7,197 nt of DNA. It comes from Myxococcales bacterium. Its GTDB lineage: Bacteria > Desulfobacterota_B > Binatia > UBA1149 > SPBQ01. Made by a program: the position numbers and the translations under genes. Positions 5,440-7,197 of the stretch are shown here, in pieces. Every line of letters begins with the position of its first letter. The first letter of the stretch is position 1. Under the pieces are notes generated by a model, which did not search any database, was not told where the DNA came from, and saw nothing but the letters and a program-made list of their open reading frames with translations. The stretch lies in assembly GCA_004525875.1 (NCBI GenBank), contig SPBQ01000117.1:1-7197 (forward strand), read 5' to 3'.

Positions 5440-5557
5440 CTTCTTGATTCGCACGTGGGCGGTGACGACGGCTGGCCGGCGTAGTCGGACTGAGCGGTTC
5501 AGGTGGACAACGTCAGATTCTATTTTTCTCTATCTCTTCATACGGAAAGGCAAATCG
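5440..5557 (+). promoter_or_regulatory. long 5' leader of the cold-shock gene, with pyrimidine tract
   Basis: If the promoter at 5404 is used, the leader is about 118 bases. Its 3' part is strikingly AT- and pyrimidine-rich for this GC-rich window (for example CTATTTTTCTCTATCTCTTC at 5520-5539) and ends in the SD GGAAAGG (5544-5550). Long leaders control translation by temperature in cspA-type mRNAs; whether this one does is inference. Confidence 0.35.
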
Positions 5558-5752
5558 ATGGCTCAAGGAAAAATCAAGAAACTCACCGACAAGGGTTTTG
5601 GCTTCATTTCGGGCGATAACGGTGAGATTTTCTTCCACCAGTCCGCGCTCCAGGACGTACGCTACGAAGAGCTGCGCGAAGGCCAGACGGTCGAGTACGA
5701 AGAAGGCGAAGGCCCCAAGGGTCCGCGAGCGGAGAACGTACGGGTGGTCTAA
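5558..5752 (+). CDS. CspA-family cold-shock protein, 64 residues
   Basis: This is a single cold-shock domain: a five-strand OB fold that binds single-stranded RNA or DNA and acts as an RNA chaperone in the cytoplasm. It carries the RNP1 motif KGFGFI (12-17), the RNP2-like motif EIFFHQSAL (23-31) with the aromatic binding residues Phe14, Phe16, Phe25, Phe26 and His27, and the closing GPKGPRAENVRVV (52-64). At 64 residues it is slightly short (the usual length is 65-70), through a tighter loop around GDNGE. ATG 5558 is chosen from GGAAAGG (5544-5550) at seven bases and from the family's MAQGKIKKL start; the frame is open further upstream, but that is leader sequence. It appears to be transcribed alone. 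I do not assign a numbered csp symbol because paralogues are hard to tell apart. Confidence 0.96.
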   Translation: MAQGKIKKLTDKGFGFISGDNGEIFFHQSALQDVRYEELREGQTVEYEEGEGPKGPRAENVRVV

Positions 5753-5758
5753 CGACCG

Positions 5759-5792
5759 AGCCCCGTGGGCTGACGACAGGCCGGTGCTGTCG
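5759..5792 (+). terminator. possible weak terminator after the cold-shock gene
   Basis: AGCCC 5759-5763 pairs with GGGCT 5767-5771 with a three-base loop, and CGACAG 5774-5779 pairs with CTGTCG 5787-5792 with a seven-base loop. Both start within 40 bases of the stop codon. Neither has a T-run, so termination by these alone is doubtful. Confidence 0.35.
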
Positions 5793-5860
5793 CGTTCAGC
5801 CGTCCCTCCTCACTATCCGGTCTCACTCTCATCACGCCTCAATTCGGCCGTGGTGATGTC

Positions 5861-5895
5861 GCAGTCAGCCAACCCGCCTCGGGTTGGCGAACTGC
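5861..5895. terminator. strong interrupted inverted repeat between convergent genes
   Basis: GCCAACCCG 5868-5876 is perfectly complementary to CGGGTTGGC 5880-5888 with a three-base loop (CCT). Outside a 2x2 mismatch, GCAGT 5861-5865 also pairs with ACTGC 5891-5895, giving 14 paired positions. It lies about 36 bases past the 3' end of the minus-strand membrane-protein gene and about 110 bases past the cold-shock gene, where a bidirectional terminator is expected. Neither strand shows a T-run, so it may instead act as an mRNA-stabilising structure. Confidence 0.5.
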
Positions 5896-5930
5896 GCGTT
5901 CCTACGCGCGCGCCGACCGGCGGCCGCGCT

Positions 5931-6710
5931 TCATCGCTGCAGGCGCTCTTTCACGGCGTACAGCATGGCCGCGGAGCCGCTCGATACACCGATCGCTATG
6001 ATCAGGTAGGGGATCGCGAAGAGCAGGCTCGTGTCGGCGCCTTCCGGCTTGCGAAAATTCCACAACGTGAGGTTTGCGAGCACGTACAGGGCGTAGGCGG
6101 CTCCGAGGATCAGTGCTCGGCGTTTTTCCATCCAGATGGATGCGGCGTAGAGGATGAGGAAAGCGGCGAACGTGATCGAAGCGCACACGTTGGCCATGCC
6201 GGTGAGCCGCTGGCCGAGCAGTACGAATCCCGTAGAGTCGGTATAGACGAACGGCTTGAGAACGTTCGAGAGCGCCATCAAGCCGAAGAGCAACGCGAAG
6301 GTCCGCAGGGCTGACCGGTAGCGCGGCTCGTCGTCGGCGATTCCCGCTCGAACGAGCAGGAACACGGTGCCGAGTGAGGTTCCTGCGGCGATTGCGATGT
6401 AGGTGACGCCGTACAGGCTGTTGACGGCGGCCAGGTCGGGACTTCGCATCCGGAACAAGGCCAGGTTCACGCAGACGTAGCCCGCGTAAGCGATTGCCAT
6501 GGGCAGGGCACGCGATCGCCGCCGCCATAGCGCTTCCGCATACAGCCCGAGGAACGTCGCGAACGTGATCGACGCGATCGCGTTCTGCGTGCTCGAGAGC
6601 CGTCGACCGAGGAACACGAAACCGTGCTCTGCCTGCAGCCCGAGAGGTTTGAACAAGTTCGCCAGAGCCAGCGCCCCGAAGAGCACGGCCAGCACTCGCA
6701 GGATGGTCAT
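5931..6710 (-). CDS. eight-segment membrane protein made of two tandem repeats, unknown function
   Basis: The product has 259 residues with eight likely membrane helices at about 3-20, 45-62, 69-86, 98-119, 135-151, 176-193, 200-217 and 229-251. Residues 1-119 and 132-250 are two copies of one unit, aligned without a gap at a constant offset of 131 with 53 identical positions by hand count. Shared blocks are FG..AL.N..KP, GFV.LG.RL, ASITFA.FL.LYA, RAL....AYA.YV..NL and Y...IA.G.S.G. Lys21/Lys152, Asn18/Asn149 and Asn82/Asn213 are conserved in or near the membrane in both halves. Such duplication is common in transporters and membrane enzymes, but I do not recognise the family. There is no signal peptide. 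ATG 6710 is the first start in the frame; no clear SD precedes it. It is divergent from another membrane-protein gene, with 30 bases between the start codons. Confidence 0.85.
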   Translation of the reverse strand: MTILRVLAVLFGALALANLFKPLGLQAEHGFVFLGRRLSSTQNAIASITFATFLGLYAEALWRRRSRALPMAIAYAGYVCVNLALFRMRSPDLAAVNSLYGVTYIAIAAGTSLGTVFLLVRAGIADDEPRYRSALRTFALLFGLMALSNVLKPFVYTDSTGFVLLGQRLTGMANVCASITFAAFLILYAASIWMEKRRALILGAAYALYVLANLTLWNFRKPEGADTSLLFAIPYLIIAIGVSSGSAAMLYAVKERLQR

Positions 6711-6740
6711 GGTCGCGACAGGCTAGCAGAGGGGTGAGCT

Positions 6741-7197
6741 GTGGGTAGACCGGAGACGATTGACCCGCAGCGGAGTTTCGAAGACCCTGTGGCGATGGCG
6801 AGCGAGCGGCCGAAGGGCTACCTCACCCTGCGGATCGCCGGGTTCTTCTTCATACTGTCAGCCCTGCTCGAACTGGCTTCGATCAACTCGGAAGTACCGT
6901 TGTTCGGAGCCATGCGCAGCGGCTCGGTCGGCGTGGCCTACCACATCGTCTATATCGCGATGTTCGCATCCATGGGTCTCGGTCTGTGGTGGGCGGAACC
7001 TTGGGGGCTCTCGGCAATCTTGGCCGGGACGGCCCTCTACAGCGCGGACAGGCTCGTGTTTCTGCTGGGCGACCCGACCCTAGGCTACGGCGCGCTGCTC
7101 TCCGTGCTCGAACCCGAGTTGGTACGGACGGCGACGACTACCGCAACCTTGATCGCCTTGGCCTGCTGGTGGAGCTTTGCCGGTTACGTCTACATGC
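6741..7197 (+). CDS. membrane protein, N-terminal part (3' end outside window)
   Basis: The frame from GTG 6741 is open to the right edge, with 152 complete codons visible. GAGGGGT (6729-6735) is a good SD, and an in-frame TGA at 6735-6737 rules out any earlier start; ATG 6795 is a weaker alternative. Residues 1-26 are polar and should be cytoplasmic. Membrane segments follow at about 28-48 (LTLRIAGFFFILSALLELAS), 63-84 (VGVAYHIVYIAMFASMGLGL), 88-109 (WGLSAILAGTALYSADRLVF) and 130-151 (TATTTATLIALACWWSFAGY). The loop INSEVPLFGAMRSGS between the first two segments may be conserved in relatives. I do not recognise a family and propose no function. Its start lies 30 bases from the start of the divergent duplicated membrane protein, which suggests shared control and perhaps related roles. 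Confidence 0.75.
   Translation, partial: MGRPETIDPQRSFEDPVAMASERPKGYLTLRIAGFFFILSALLELASINSEVPLFGAMRSGSVGVAYHIVYIAMFASMGLGLWWAEPWGLSAILAGTALYSADRLVFLLGDPTLGYGALLSVLEPELVRTATTTATLIALACWWSFAGYVYM

Noticed and set aside
5598..6314. A 238-codon plus-strand frame through the cold-shock gene and the membrane protein gene
   Set aside because: It runs out of frame through one certain gene and antisense through another; its composition is Arg/Ser-rich and typical of a shadow frame.

Overview
The window is GC-rich, tightly packed bacterial DNA with strong Shine-Dalgarno (SD) sites and a marked G/C preference at third codon positions. Gene content (class III nucleotide cyclase, YaiI-type protein, YchF, minimal cold-shock protein) fits a Pseudomonadota or related 'deltaproteobacterial' lineage. 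Nothing here fixes the taxon. There are no rRNA or tRNA genes, insertion sequences, CRISPR arrays or phage structural genes that I can recognise.

Layout: (1) 1-1990, plus strand: the 3' part of an alpha/beta hydrolase, an 85-residue helical protein of unknown function, and a soluble class III adenylate/guanylate cyclase with an N-terminal regulatory domain. They lie head to tail and each internal start has a good SD, but a hairpin before the cyclase may partly separate it. (2) 1991-2111: two hairpins. One covers an SD in front of a 25-codon reading frame; the other is followed by a T-rich stretch and may end the cyclase transcript. (3) 2112-2441, minus strand: a small, very basic Lys/Arg/Ala-rich protein with a perfect SD. 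(4) 2442-2991: about 550 bases without a convincing gene but with several strong hairpins, including a long one at 2601-2652. (5) 2992-3258, plus: an 88-residue protein with a Gly/Arg-rich tail. It faces a minus-strand reading frame (3542 down to 3060) that looks like a small exported protein whose frame decays as it runs into the neighbour. (6) 3639-4100, minus: YaiI/YqxD (UPF0178) protein, divergent from ychF (4155-5249, plus). (7) 5250-5752: a promoter-like site, a long leader and a cold-shock protein gene. (8) 5931-6710, minus: an eight-segment membrane protein built from two gapless tandem copies of a four-segment unit, divergent by 30 bases from a second membrane protein gene that runs off the right edge.

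The genes do not form one pathway. The most distinctive items are the internally duplicated membrane protein with its divergent membrane neighbour, the structured non-coding region at 2442-2991, and the SD-covering hairpin after the cyclase. I do not see a clear new multi-gene system; these are candidates of modest strength.
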